DNA of 64,000 nucleotides from Macrostomum hystrix (taxonomy: Eukaryota > Platyhelminthes > Macrostomidae), in the NCBI GenBank assembly GCA_950097015.1, contig CATNEN010000007.1, positions 10,851,001 to 10,915,000 of the forward strand. Direction: 5' to 3'. Below are positions 12,113 through 24,415 of this stretch, one piece after another. The position numbers and the translations under genes were made by a program. Every line of letters starts with the position of its first letter. Position 1 is the stretch's first letter. The notes beneath the pieces are model-generated. The model had not been told where the DNA came from, did no database searches, and saw only the letters and a list, made by a program, of their open reading frames with translations.

Positions 12113-12614
12113 TAAGTGATAGGAAACGAAAAAATATTAGACTTTCAAAGAAACAGCCAAAAATAGCATTTCAAAAAGTGCACAAAACAATTAGGTCGGC
12201 TCTCTCCATGGCGGTCATCAGCACGCGAAAAATGAAATGAAGGAGCTCTAGTCAAGCGGCTAGCCTAGCAGCGACTGGGGCCAATCACAGCTAGACACTA
12301 CAGGGCTTGTCCCCGAAGGCAAACAGACACAATAGAACAATATAACACGGAGCTCTCAAAAGCAGCAAATATGCAACTGGCTGGAGCTGCTCACTGCAGC
12401 CATGGGACTCTGAATATTCGAGCTGGTTTCCTTCCTAGGTGGAATTTTCCTTTGATCCAATGAACCCAAGGGTGCCCAAATCCAGGTCAAGATGGGCCTC
12501 CCGTTTCTGATGCACTCGTATGATAAGTCCCTGACATGGGAGCATGCAGACGTTGGTTTAGGAAGCAGTTAGAAACCCAGTCCCCGCGCTGTCACTAGAT
12601 GCCTCAGCGGCTGC

Positions 12615-13035
12615 TCAGACATCGGCGGCCAGCCGGCCAGCCGGGATCGTGACGGCCTCGCCCGGCTTGAAGGGCGGCAGGCCCAGGTAGGGGCAGGTGG
12701 AGCAGCGGAACGCATCGCCCAGGTAGCAGTTGCCGCAAGACGACTTCGGCGCTGCCGCCCCGCCAGCCGCGGCACCGGCTGCGGCTGCGGCCTCCTCCTC
12801 GGCCAGGCCGCAGGTACAGTTCTTGCAGGCGCGCTTCTTCCCGGCAGCACCGGCCTCGCCGCAGCCGGCCGTCGCCTGCACCACCGGCGGAGCGCGGTCC
12901 TCCTCGGTCAGCAGCTCGTCCGTGTCAATCAGGCCGTCCTCATCTTCATCATCGTTGGCGCTGACCTGCCAGACCTTTCCAGCTGGCGCCGACAGCTTCA
13001 GCGGCGCAGAGGAGCCGAGCGCGTACTCGGGGCGT
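12615..13035 (-). CDS. CIAPIN1: Anamorsin (CIAPIN1), exon 2: C-terminal iron-sulfur domain
   Basis: This exon completes the protein begun at 24415-24048. The acceptor ..GAAACGCAG falls at 13036-13037 and restores an arginine codon split 2+1, so the joined frame reads ..[14 protein letters not shown]. This matches the family linker K-K-P-N-F-E-V-G-S-S. The total is 262 residues (human about 312). The exon carries V-S-A-N-D-D-E-D then D-T-D-E-L-L; motif A cysteines in A-C-K-N-C-T-C; and motif B C-x2-C-x7-C-x2-C (C-G-N-C ... C-S-T-C), both of which bind Fe-S clusters. It ends in [12 protein letters not shown]. Anamorsin passes electrons from a diflavin reductase (NDOR1) to cytosolic Fe-S cluster assembly. 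An in-frame ATG at 13067 makes the exon look like a free-standing gene, but the linker homology and the phase match favour splicing. Confidence 0.9.
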
Positions 13036-13486
13036 CTGCGTTTCAATGGTGGCATGGCGGAACTCATGGTTTGGCTTAGGATTTTATCGGTCAGGGCCGA
13101 TAAGCTGCGTTAACATGACATGCTAACAACACTACTACTAGTAAGTGTTGAGGTAAGTGTGCGAATTCAGGTGCGCCCCAGAACCTTCTGACTGACCCCA
13201 AGTCGAATGCCCTCACTCAAGCATTCCAAGTGCTGATGCGCCTTGTGCGAGGCCCTAAAGGGCGTTTATCCTATCGACAAGTAAAAATTGAAATTAACAA
13301 GTGAGACTCTTCAATAAGATAAACCTGGAAAGGTTACAAAAGAAACCATGATTGTGGGTTCTGGGGTGAAGAGAATAAGGTTGAGCTACCACGGAAGGCT
13401 TGCTTCCTCTCTCTATTCTATCAATGTCCCCTCTATATCTTTCTCTTACTCGAGGTCTACCTCTACAGTCTACGCCCCACTAACTC

Positions 13487-14268
13487 TTCCTCTCCCCCAC
13501 CTCCCTCTCTTCCTCTCCCCCACCTCCCTCTCTTCCTCTCCCCAACCTCCCTCTCTTCCTCTCCCCCACCTCCCTCTCTTCCTCTCCCCCACCTCCCTCT
13601 CTTCCTCTCCCCCACCTCCCTCTCTTCCTCTCCCCCACCTCCCTCTCTTCCTCTCCCCCACCTCCCTCTCTTCCTCTCCCCCACCTCCCTCTCTTCCTCT
13701 CCCCCACCTCCCTCTCTTCCTCTCCCCCACCTCCCTCTCTTCCTCTCCCCCACTTCCCTCTCTTCTTCTCCCCCACCTCCCTCTCTTCCTCTCCCCCACC
13801 TCCCTCTATTCCTCTCCCCCAACTCCAACTCTTCCTCGCCACTACCTCCCACTCTTCCTCTCCACTACCTCCCACTCTTCCTCCCCACTACCTCCCACTC
13901 TTCCTCTCCACTACCTCCCACACTTCCTCTCCCCCACCCCCCACTCTTCCTCTCCCCCACTTCCCTCTCTTCCTCTCCCCCACCTCCCTCTCTTCCTCTC
14001 CCCCACCTCCCTCTATTCCTCTCCCCCAACTCCAACTCTTCCTCGCCACTACCTCCCACTCTTCCTCTCCACTACCTCCCACTCTTCCTCTCCACTACCT
14101 CCCACTCTTCCTCTCCACTACCTCCCACTCTTCCTCTTCCCCAACTCCCACTCTTCCTCTCCCCCACCTCCCTCTCTTCCTCTTCCCCAACTCCCACTCT
14201 TCTTCTCCCCCACCTCCCACTCTTCCTCTCCACTACCTCCCACTCTTCCTCTCCCCCACCTCCACCTC
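13487..14268. repeat. Pyrimidine-rich minisatellite, 23-bp unit
   Basis: Units of type CTCCCCCACCTCCCTCTC + TTCCT repeat about 34 times. A variant block (about 13830-13930 and again about 14030-14130) uses CACTACCTCCCACTCTTCCT. One strand is nearly pure pyrimidine, so triplex (H-DNA) structure is possible. The long Pro/Leu/Ser open frame across it is an artefact of the repeat. Confidence 0.9.
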
Positions 14269-14432
14269 CGTCCCGCAAAACCAAGGACAGCCTTGGAATA
14301 ACAGGTGTTCTTAAATTGTTACTTGTTAAAAAAATAATGTTCTGCCTTTAAACAAGCATGCAAAGCTGGTCTCAAAACAGAAATGCAAAGTTGTAGCAGG
14401 CTAAGCACAACCCTACACTGCAGACATCCTTA

Positions 14433-14665
14433 AAATGCTCACAGCGCAGAACACTGTACACAGACATCAGAAACAAAATGCTCACAGCGCAGAACACTGT
14501 ACACAGACATCAGAAACAAAATGCTCACAGCGCAGAACACTGTACACAGACATCAGAAACAAAATGCTCACAGCGCAGAACACTGTACACAGACATCAGA
14601 AACAAAATGCTCACAGCGCAGAACATTGTACACAGACATCAGAAACAAATGCTCACAGCACAGAA
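14433..14665. repeat. Minisatellite, 43-bp unit, about 5 copies
   Basis: The unit starts AAATGCTCACAGCGCAGAAC and continues ACTGTACACAGACATCAGAAACA. The last copy is degenerate. It lies in the anamorsin intron, upstream of the homeobox gene. Confidence 0.9.
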
Positions 14666-15516
14666 CTCTGTAAACAGAAGATAAAAAATACATTAGGTAA
14701 GTTGCGCATTCGGCAAGGCGGGAGAAAAATAGGTGGGCGAGCATGGAAATACAGGACTGAGAATTAGGGGGCGCGGAGGAGTTTGGTGCGGCCAGTTACA
14801 ATCTGGCGCAAATCAACAAGGTGTTCAGCAATCTTAATTAACATTGGGGATCGAAAAGAATAAGTTAACCGTCCCGATCCGACCCGTGAGCTCACTCCTA
14901 GTTATCTCGCTCAGATCGTTGCTAAATCCCACTGCTCAGCCATGGGATTAAGCAGTGATCAAGAGAAAGTCGAAAGGATAAGACTGCTCGGGTCATTGCT
15001 CTAAGCAGGGCCTAAAAAACAACATGGCGCTGAGTAAGTCTCAGTTGCCAGGCCCCTGACGCAAATTGCAGGCTTTGCTGGAGGATCCACGCAACCCGGG
15101 AATCGGGAAGGTGAAGGGAAAAGGGAAATCATCACTCGCCTCACTGCACTCCCTATAATCTCCGTGAAATGGGCGGGAGGGTGGGAAGCCCAGCCTGAGA
15201 GGTGAAAGGATCGGAATGCGAGTGGGATGGGATCGGAATGGCAGGGGAAAAGTTAGGAATGGGAGGCCGGGCGCAGGGGAGGTGAGGAGCGGGGCAGCCA
15301 ATGCCGGCGGAGCAAGGCGGGCGGGCCAATGCGCAGCAAATATTTTCCACCTCTTCACGACGGCGGCCTCCCGGAGTGGGAAACTGAGACCAAAGAAAAG
15401 CTAGATAAAGGTGAGTGCCCTGCTGCAACTCAGCTTACAGCCTAGCGACTCAAAGACAGCTCAGTCCGGAACTCAGCTCTGTAGCTCCCAGTACACATTG
15501 AAGCACCAGCGCCCTC

Positions 15517-18390
15517 ATGACCAGTCAAGTCAGGATGGACCGCAGCCTGTTAGTCTGCAACGGGGTCAAAGCGGCTCAGCCGCAGCAGCCGCCGCCTTCT
15601 CGGAGCGGCAATTTCTCCGTCAGGTCACTGCTGAACCTCGACGACGATCTGTCAGCAGCTGGAGCGCCCACGGTGGAAAATGCGTCGTCTGCGGCCGATC
15701 AGCAACAGCTGCTGCGGCAAGGTGAGTGCGAATGCCAGTTCAAACCAGCTATTTTTACTCGAGGGACTTAGGCCCGCGTGGAGGCAAGAAAGCGGGCAGA
15801 TCTCCGCAGCAGGTTCCCATTAGGGCTTTCACGGGGATCAATCTTGGAGCAAGTCATGGGAGCGGCTGGAAGTCGGGTGGAAGGGGATGTTTTTTGCGAG
15901 GATCACTGATCGGTATCTGGGGATCTCAGGCAGCAGCAATTAGGCCCAGCTTCAGATTATCATCTCAGGGCAAAGAAGTCCAGCTGAAGGAGGCGATGAG
16001 AAAAGGGAAAGGCGGGAGCAAAGTGAGTTTCGGGCAAGAAAGATGCTGCAAGACAGCCAAGTTTCCAGTTGGGGCAACTCATTAAGAGCAATGAAGGCGC
16101 GATTGGAGCTGCATGGATGGCAAACAAGGGTGAAAAAGATTTGCTACAACAGCAAGCAGCACGCTACAGGTACGGCTGGCTGAGCAGGCGCGCAGATTAG
16201 AGTTTAGAGTAGCTGCACGGAAACAGCCGCCCAGTCATGCAACATAAGCCGTGCTTAATAAAGCAGCTTTTTATGCGAGACAAAGAGATGCTTGGGCAGT
16301 TAGGGAATTCGCAGCGAGCCCTCTCCATCCCAGTACGAGCCCAGAGTTCCCAGATCATCAGTCGATCTCGCCTCGCCAATTTTGGGAGGCAAAGCAAAAG
16401 CTTTTCTAATGGAGATTTGTTTGCCCGCCGGGCACGCAGCGCAGAAGAGGCTCGGAGTGACAACGGTCAGCTGGGCACTGAATTGCCTTTCAGGCATTGA
16501 TTTCCGAGGCGCTAAATGCAGGCTGGCACACACGGCCACGCACTCTCTCAGTGCGAGGGACTCGCACAGGTGCGGTCTCAGCGTGGCACCCCTCCCGCTT
16601 CTCTCTTTGTTTGGGTCGCATCAATCGGAGCAGGAGGGCCGGGCCGAGGTAAATGGAATTCTAGGTGGCTTTTAAACAGTTTCTCCGCGCCGGGGCATCA
16701 GAGTCCCGCTTCGATTCCCATTCGGTCAGCGAATTTACAATGGGCGGCGGATCGATGCCTCTGCGACATCTGAACTGACATTAACAGCGGGTAATTGTGA
16801 AAGCAAATGGTCCGAATGCTAACAATCAGCAAAAATGGGACGAGTTTTTCCAATCTGCAGTTGGGATTTTTCATTGCAGCAATTTGGGCAAATGTGTGCT
16901 CTGCCAGGGCAATATTCGACAATCGGCAATGAGCAGGCAAGCGCCTGGCAATTAAGTGTTTAGCTCAAATTCAGACACCGTCTGGCCTCAAGTCAAAGGC
17001 GGTTGCGCAATATCCCTGCTCACACTCGCGCAGTGGAAGGAGTGTGAGAGGGGAGGGCCGAGAAGGCCACGGCAACTTCGGCCAACTTCAATCAAAATCG
17101 CCGATTGTCCAAGCGGAAACATGGGGTGGTTCGGCGGGCCGTAAAACATATAGAATTGAGAGGCGCTGAAGTGACAAGGCAATTTGGCAACAGGTCGGGG
17201 CTTGGGAGAAAAACTTTCTCAGCCAGCCGTGCATGAAATGCTGAGATGGGTCCAGGCTGTCATTAGAACTTCAATTTCAGTTCTGAGGCGGCCCCTGATC
17301 CCCGTTGTCCGGCAGGCCGAAACCCTCTGCCGAGTCTCCGGGGGCCGAGTGAGTGAGAGATCGATGATTATCGCGCGCGGGTGCCAAGACAATAAGCCAA
17401 AAAGCAAAGGGGGCGCATCGCAACAAGGCATGTAAAATGCTCCGAGGGGATAACTGGGATTAGCCTCCCAGATGTCAGGGTCTCAGATTTCATCTACACT
17501 CTGAGCAGGCTGAGCTTTCCTTTTTAACCCAGCGGCCAAATTGCCCCCTAATTAATCATCTCGATTCCCGTCGAACCACAGGCGGCAGTCCAGGCGGTGG
17601 CAGCAGTGAGCGCTGGCCTAGCTCGGATGCGGACGAGACGGCGCCGCTGCCGGCGAGCCGTTGCTGCGAGCTAGACGACTACGCCGACGAATACGAGGGG
17701 GACGCCGAGGATGCCGCGGGCCTCGTGTTGGAGGATGACGAGGACGAAGAGGAGGACGACGATCCGGAGCGCAGCCGCTCGGTGTCCGCCGAAGGTTTCG
17801 GCAGCGGAGCTCGCGGCGGCGAAGGTGCGGGCGGTCAGCCGGTTAGCGGCGGTAAGGTGAAGAAGCGCAAGCGCCGAGTCCTGTTCACCAAGCAGCAGTG
17901 CTACGAGCTGGAGCGGCGCTTCCGCCAACAGAGGTACCTGTCGGCTCCGGAGCGGGAGCACCTGGCCAGCATCATCAACTTGACGCCGACGCAAGTAAAG
18001 ATCTGGTTTCAAAACCACCGCTACAAGTGTAAGCGGGCCAGCCAGGAGAAGGACACCCACCACCATCATGACGGGCGGCATCTGCTGGATCTGGAGGTCG
18101 GTGGCCACTTGGGCTCGCCGAAGCGCGTCTCCGTGCCCGTCCTGGTGAGGGACGGCAAGTCCGCGTGTCCGCCGTCGTTGCTAACCGGTCACCACTTGCC
18201 GCTACCTCTGCCGTTCCCATTCAGCGGCCCGGGCGGTCACTTCCCGGCGCCGCCTCCGCCGCCACTGCTCGGCTCGTTCCTCGGTCATCCGGGCCTCTGT
18301 CCGCTGCCTCTGCCGGGAACACCCTGGTGGCCGACGACCACTAGCAGCAGCGGCGGCGGCGGCGGCAGCGGTGCTGCAGGCAACAACTAA
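15517..18390 (+). CDS. nkx2-2: NK2-class homeodomain transcription factor (Nkx2.2-like)
   Basis: Exon 1 is 15517-15721 (donor AAG|GTGAGT) and exon 2 is 17582-18390 (acceptor CCACAG|). A glycine codon is split 1+2, giving 337 residues. Exon 1 holds the TN repression motif F-S-V-R-S-L-L-N-L (residues about 33-41; Nkx2.2 has F-S-V-K-D-I-L-D-L). Exon 2 has a long acidic stretch, then a homeodomain at about 163-222 (17863-18042). It starts K-R-K-R-R-V-L-F and contains [21 protein letters not shown] and the recognition helix W-F-Q-N-H-R-Y-K, with the tyrosine at position 54 that defines NK2. After it comes the NK2-specific domain [12 protein letters not shown] (about 18121-18168). The K-K-R-K-R-R start and R-F-R-Q-Q-R favour Nkx2.2 over Nkx2.1. 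It is expected to be a nuclear DNA-binding regulator of neural or gut fate. The C-terminus is proline/glycine-rich. An in-frame ATG at 15535 is an alternative start. The gene lies wholly inside the anamorsin intron on the other strand. Confidence 0.95.
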
Positions 18391-21300
18391 CTGACTAGTG
18401 GACTGATCCGCGCACCCAGATGTACCCAAATATGCATATATTACACCAACTTGTGTATAAAGTGATTCGATTGTTGTTCGTACTCTGACACAGCTGCTTG
18501 GCTTGTTTATGTCCATGTGCAGTAAGCACTCCACAATTTGAGTTTTAGCACTCTAATACGGGCTGCCCACTTCAGCTGTCTTGCTTTCTCGTTTCGCTTC
18601 TCTGATTTGTTCTCTATCTGCCTGAGCCTGACCTGTCTGTTTGCGCACAATGGCCATGTGAGTGTCCCCCAGTCACAATCAATCAATGACGTTTCTTGTA
18701 CATGCAATGAATTCGGATGACTATAGTGAATTATACAGGCATTAAATCGATTCTTCATTATTAAGCCTACTTGCTTTTGCACCCTTTAACTGGCGAATAA
18801 GATTGCCGTCCAGTGCTTCAACACCCCCTTTGGTCCGCTTCTAATTTCTTTGCAACCACTCAATTGAAATTGCCGGCCCTCAGAGACACGCTAGAGTGGG
18901 CGGGGCGGGCCTGGACATAGACAGGAGTGGACAGGCTGAGATTAGGATGCCTAGCGCCTGTTGCCAGGCGGGTAGCAAAGAGGATCATGACTCTTCCACT
19001 TCTTCGCCCTAGTCCAGCTATCTTAATTCCCTAACAGGCACTGCCAGTAATTATGGGGGCCGCTCAAGATGGCACAGAGCAACAATTTTCACTTTTTTTA
19101 AATGGCGGCCAGTCGTGCTAAAAAACTGAGACACGCAGCCACCCCAAGAGAAGGATCGGTCCAGTTGAATAGAGCCTGGGCGGGGCGGCGCCGCCCTCCA
19201 GCCCGCTACTGTCTTCTGCTTTGCCGAAGGAACTCAGACAGGCTTGACGTGGCGATCTCCCGGGAACAATGGGGGGCCATATGGTAGAACTGGAGGAGGG
19301 GCCACAGGGAGACTCGGGTCCGCCATGTGGTGGCGAATGGGGAGAAAGAGTAAAGCCGTGGGATCAGGTCGGATCATCTCACAATGGAAGAATCGCATAT
19401 TAACTTAAAGGGGGCCACCCTCACTTTTTTGTGTAAAAAACAGCAAAGTGGCGGCCGTGCCGATCAATCAAGACCCGAATATTTTAGCAGCCTGGCAGTG
19501 TTTTCTGTGTGCCAAGATGGTGCGCCAAGGGGAGGAAAAGGTGTGAGATGAGGCACTCCGGGAGCCGAGTAGGGTCCTCACAATCGCTCTCGGCCTTGTT
19601 TGCGCATGATCCATCAGAGCCTGCCACCCACAAACGCGGGCAGAGTCGGGGCCAGACAAACAGGAGCTCGAGCTGCTGTGTGCTCGGCCAGTTGGGGAAT
19701 CTCTGCTTGAAATGCGGGGCGGACAGGCGGGCGGGGAATTTGATAGCGGCCAGAGCAAACTGTCCGATGACAGCGGAGGGTGGCTTTAAGCGGCCGCAAA
19801 GCCGGAGCCGGAAATCAACTGGAGCCCTCGGAGTCGATCAGCGAGCGGGAGAAACCCGAGAAATCCTCAACTGGGGAGGGGCTGCATGGAGGCGCTTGAC
19901 TTCTCGGCGGGGATCAAACTGAGGGCCGGGTGTGTCCTGATGGCGTGACGCCTTTCTCCTCCCCCAAATAGGGATGAGGAACACACAGGGCCAAACAACA
20001 AAAGCAGCCCCTTTCTAACTCTTTTGACTTTCGACTGAGAGGATAAAGAAGACAAGCCCCACCGCCCGAACTCCAAAGCACACAGAATCCTGCGTGGTCG
20101 TTGCGGCTTTAGCAGCCCAAGCTGCCTTCCATTGCACTGCGCCTCAGCTGCCCCTGGTCCTTGTGCTCACAAGAGAGGTGAAGATAGGCTAGCACTGACT
20201 CGGGGCTGCTGTTGTCTCCAGTTCCGCGCCCGACAATAGCCCGCTATAGGAGTCCAGGCAAGGAGTGGCACAACTCAGGGACAGTTTTCAGGGAGTGTGA
20301 GCGAGGAGACAGGAAGGTGGGAAAGAGGGGCTGGGAGAGCGGAGGACTCAGGTGAGGAGGCGTTTGATTCCTGCCCTCTTTCTGTTTATTTTTTACGACG
20401 CACTCCCATTAGGCCAACTTCCTTGCATAGCGCTGGGCCAGATCGCAAGACAGTGGCACTCAGGAAGCGGAGTGGCGCGGCTGCGAGGCAGGCTTGTAAA
20501 TTCTCGCTCCGCAACTCTCACTTAAGTTCGGGAAAGGAGGAAGGAGAGTCGCCAGCCACACGACTTTCTCACTCACCTACTCAACCAATAAAAAATACAA
20601 TATAAGACAAAGGAGAGGACAGGCAGCGGGGCTGGTAGAGAGTCGAGCGGTTTTAGGGGAGTCGGAAGCCGAGGAGAGAAGATGGAAAGAGGGGAGGCTG
20701 GGATTATACGAGGAGGAGGCCAGTGATGGAGCCTGCCATCAGCTGTCACAGGAAGCGCAGGGGATCTAGTTGGGAGTGGGGGTCTATCAGGAGGCCACTG
20801 CAGACACGGAGGACACGTGCGAGCTGGGAGTGATGAGGGGCAGCTCTCCCGAGCCGGCGTGGGCGGTGGGCACTTGAGCAGCCTGTCCAATTTGTAACGG
20901 CACGGCGCCCGGCCCATCGAGGTGAAAGGGAGCCTGCCTGCGCCACTCGAGGACCCGCAAAGAGTGTTCGGCCTGACAGTGCTCTGCTTGCAAATGGGTG
21001 AGCCAGAGTGCCCAAGTGAGAGCGGAGAGGGGGACTGAGAGCAAGGTAAACACCGCGGACACATCATTGCCAACAAGCATTACAGGCAATTCTGAATTCC
21101 GGAGCAACAGGGACTCAGCGAGTGATGCAACCCCTCAGCCCCGCCGGGCAGAGTAGGAGAAATTCCCCCAAACTATTCTACTCCTCATTTCGTCTCATTC
21201 ATCTGGTGGAAGTTTCTGAAGAAGTCACTCCAGTGCTTGACTGAAAGCCTTTATGAGCTGCGAGCAGTGCTAGCGATCAGGGAGTAAATATTGTTTATTC

Positions 21301-23732
21301 GTGCAGGAAAAGCTTTGTTTCGCGACAAAGCAAAGGGGGCGCTGCAGAAATGCTGATCTGAGGGCGGGGCAGCCACTCGTAAAGCACTCGCCGACACCAG
21401 CCAGATTTTAATATTTAAGAAGCCCAGAACCCTGGGGCTGCAATTATTAGGCACTTGCGAGTTGCCAGAACAGCCACTCCGCACCTCAGCCTGCGATGAG
21501 TGAGAGGGACGCCCCCTCCGCTGCGAGTGAATCTGGCTGGGCGCTAGAGATGGCGGGCCAGGTAAGCTGCGAGGCGCGAATGACAGAAAAGTTATTGCTG
21601 GCCAAATATTGATTGAGAGCTGGCGGAGCAGTTTGGTGATGGCAGCGGAAAAGGCCCTAAAAAACACGGCTCGCCGTGTCAGGCCAGCGCCGGGTGGCGA
21701 GTAAACAGCGCAGCACTTCCGCGAGAAAGCCCTCGGCCGGCCAAGTGATCTCTTGTGCGACTTTTTTAATTGCCAGCAGCCGATGCCAAGGTGCTAATGG
21801 CCTGTGCCAGCTCAACTACTTAAATCAACTGCAGAGAGGATCACGCAGTAGATAACTGGCTCACTCTTCCGCCGCACCTTCCCGAGGCTGCGGCTGCCGT
21901 GGCTGATCGCGGCAGCATTGCTGGGCAAACACGGCATTCCCAGGAATTGAGTGGGTCTGAGTGACGCGCCCCACCTCGCATGTTTGACAACCGGTTGCAG
22001 GCTCTAGCCATCTCCCCGCCGAGGATGCTGCAAAACAGACACCATCCAAATCGGAAGTGACGGGAACTGGAGGAGGGAAAGAGAGGCCGAGGATAAAAAG
22101 GGAGATCGTGAGGTGCGTGGGGAGATGCCTGGTGCTAAAGCGAGCGGAAGACACGCGCGATTGACGCGAAAGTAACGAGAGAGAGAAAGCAGCAGCAGCA
22201 GCAGCTTTAAGCGGGGGGCTGAAGCAGACACAAGTTGCGGCCCGAGTGGCGGCGGCCATTTGAGTCGTCGGAAGGCGGGAATGCGAGAAACACACTTCCA
22301 GGGTGTGAGGCGGGGAGGCTGGGAGAGCAAAGATGCAGCAGCGGCAGCAGCCCAGTGGAAGAACAATGGAACAGTGGCAGAGTAGCTGGATGAGAGTGCG
22401 GAGCACGGAAGCCCGAGAGCAGGCCGCTGAAGCCATTGAGACCATGAGAGACTTTAATTTGCCAGTGATCGGCCCCATTAACGCAGCCGGGGCCGAGTCA
22501 ATACCGGCAGGATGCGGCCGGGTCGGAGATGGCACTCCGGCCTGAGCAAGAGCGGTGCAAACACAGCGCGCAGTCCGGACCAACTTGCTTTTAACCAGCA
22601 ACAATCGACCACTCAAGCCTTCCCATCCAGCCTCAGCTGAGTCGGCAGCGGCCTGAAAGCCTGCCTCATCCGCTCCGCATCAAGCGAATGGACTCTCAGA
22701 CCCAGAGGCGCCCAACTTCCCCTGCATTCTCGGCCTCTCCCTTTTACTCTCCGCGGTCCTCCAGCCCGAGAACTCAGCCGCACTCCTTGACTCTTCAGAG
22801 TCCTCACTGAGCAGCCCAGAGCAGCTGCCGCCTGTGTTCTCCAGCCAACCGCGGGCTCCAACGGCACGCGTCTGGAGGGCCGGGGTTTGGCCCATAGACA
22901 GGCAGAGGGATCAGTGGGAGAGAAAACAAAGAAGGTGCCATGTGCCAGGCTCAACAGCCTTATCCAATTCTCTTCTAAGTCACTTTTTATCTCTCAAATT
23001 GAAGGCAATAATTTTTCAAAAAGTTGTTTTTTTAAAAGCCACATGACCCCCATTCCAGGCCGCCTACTTGAATTGGAGCCCCGCCCCCGGGAGCGGAGCC
23101 TCGATCAACATTGCCGTCCCTCGACCGCACTGTCGTTGGTCCCACAGCCCCCAGCCCCTTTGACCCTGGCCATGGCCAGTTCGCTGCTCACAGCTCGACT
23201 TGTTTGAGCAGAGTCATCCGCCAGCCTGCGGTGTCCGGGAGGCCTTGTAAAGTCTCATTTTGCAAAGCCAGGTGCCGGTGTGGGCCGCACGGAAGCGAGG
23301 TCAGGCCGTTCGAATCCCAGGGGAAATATTGGGTTACGAAGCTCGCAGGGATATCGCTGACTGGGGGATTTGCACAGATTTATAGGCCGCAGTTAAAGAA
23401 GCCGAAGGGGCAGATGGAGCAAATTAGAGTAAACTGAAGTGTTTACAAAACCAAAAAGCTTGCTCAGCCGAAATGCCGAAACTACCGACCTCAACAAATG
23501 CCAGTGTAATTGCAGTTTCATCTGCGCATTCATCTGCGCACACAGTGAGCACAGACTGAGCACAGACTGAGCACAGACTGGGCATAACACATCTGACACA
23601 AATTTCAACAACGCTTCGTTTTACGAGCTACTGCACAATGAACACGCCAATAGTCATAGTACATCAGCATCCGCAAACTAGAATAGAAAATCAATACTAT
23701 ATAGAAAATAGCAAGTAGGATAAAATGTGGTT

Positions 23733-24021
23733 GCCCTCTACTGAGCTAGCCCTCACCCTCCACTGAGCTAGCCCTCACCCTCCACTGAGCTAGCCCTCAC
23801 CCTCCACTGAGCTAGCCCTCACCCTCTACTGAGCTAGCCCTCACCCTCTACTGAGCTAGCCCTCACCCTCCACTGAGCTAGCCCTCACCCTCTACTGAGC
23901 TAGCCCTCACCCTCTACTGAGCTAGCCCTCACCCTCTACTGAGCTAGCCCTCACCCTCCACTGAGCTAGCCCTCACCCTCCACTGAGCTAGCCCTCACCC
24001 TCCACTGAGCTAGCCCTCAGC
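23733..24021. repeat. Minisatellite, 22-bp unit, about 13 copies, next to the anamorsin donor
   Basis: The unit CTCACCCTCCACTGAGCTAG + CC varies at one site (TCCAC or TCTAC). Read on the minus (transcribed) strand, every unit contains GAGGGTGAGG, which resembles a GT splice donor. The array ends about 25 bases inside the intron from the real donor. Confidence 0.95.
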
Positions 24022-24047
24022 CTCTACCCAGCCGCTCCCTTGTGTAC

Positions 24048-24415
24048 CTGGCCACCAGCACGCTGTTTCCCTCGGCCTCCACGCTGACAAAGCCCGCCAG
24101 CGTGAGGTCCCGGCGGACAGCGTCAGGCGCGTCAGCGGCGGCCAGCGGCAGTCGGAGGGCACCGCCCGGCCGCAGCAGAGGCAGCAGGCGGCTCAGCTGG
24201 TCGCGGCTGAGTGCCAGCGGGTGGGCGCCGATGAGATCAGTGACGCCGCCAAGCAGCGGGTGTTGGCCGGCCGAGTCGAGCAGGCGGTCCAACTGCTCCA
24301 GCTGCACCCGGGCGCCGCCGGTGCCGAGAGCGGCCATGAGCTCGGACAGGGACTCCGGGCTGGCTTCGCGCCACAACAGCATGGCAACAGAGTCTGCGGT
24401 CAGGGGGGCAGGCAT
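24048..24415 (-). CDS. CIAPIN1: Anamorsin (CIAPIN1), exon 1: methyltransferase-like N-terminal domain
   Basis: It encodes residues 1-122 plus two bases of an arginine codon. The sequence has the family pattern: V-A-M-L-L-W-R-E-A-S-P-E-S-L at the start (human V-A-V-V-W-D-K-S-S-P-V-E-A-L), then L-L-R-P-G-G-A-L-R-L (human I-L-R-P-G-G-C-L-F-L), then L-T-L-A-G-F-V-S-V-E (human L-T-L-S-G-L-V-E-V-K). This SAM-methyltransferase-like fold is thought to be catalytically inactive and to mediate partner binding in the cytosol. The start codon lies six bases after an acceptor-like CTGCCCGCAG, which would fit an untranslated first exon or trans-splicing. The frame continues past the donor into TAC ACA AGG before a stop, so the unspliced reading would be a truncated protein. 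It is joined to 13035-12615. Confidence 0.88.

Larger units (their letters stand above)
13036..24047 (-). other. 11-kb anamorsin intron hosting an opposite-strand homeobox gene
   Basis: On the minus strand the donor CCAG|GTACAC is at 24047 and the acceptor CGCAG| at 13036. The intron contains the complete Nkx2.2-like gene on the plus strand (15517-18390), a CT-rich array (13.48-14.27 kb), a 43-bp array (14.43-14.66 kb) and a 22-bp array next to the donor (23.74-24.02 kb). The GC-rich remainder, 18.4-23.7 kb, has many random open frames but no recognisable coding exon; it may hold regulatory DNA for the homeobox gene. Confidence 0.75.

Noticed and set aside
12615-13067. Treating the anamorsin C-terminal half as a separate 150-residue gene starting at the ATG at 13067
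   Set aside because: The N-terminal half exists at 24.0-24.4 kb on the same strand, with a donor in matching phase and a linker that restores the family sequence when joined at 13035.
13348-14301. 317-codon plus-strand frame rich in Leu, Pro and Ser, with mirror Gly/Glu/Arg frames on the minus strand
   Set aside because: It lies wholly in the pyrimidine-rich 23-bp array; the peptide only mirrors the repeat.
21861-22616. Minus-strand 251-codon frame in the anamorsin intron
   Set aside because: No domain, no matching splice pattern and GC-rich context where chance frames are common.
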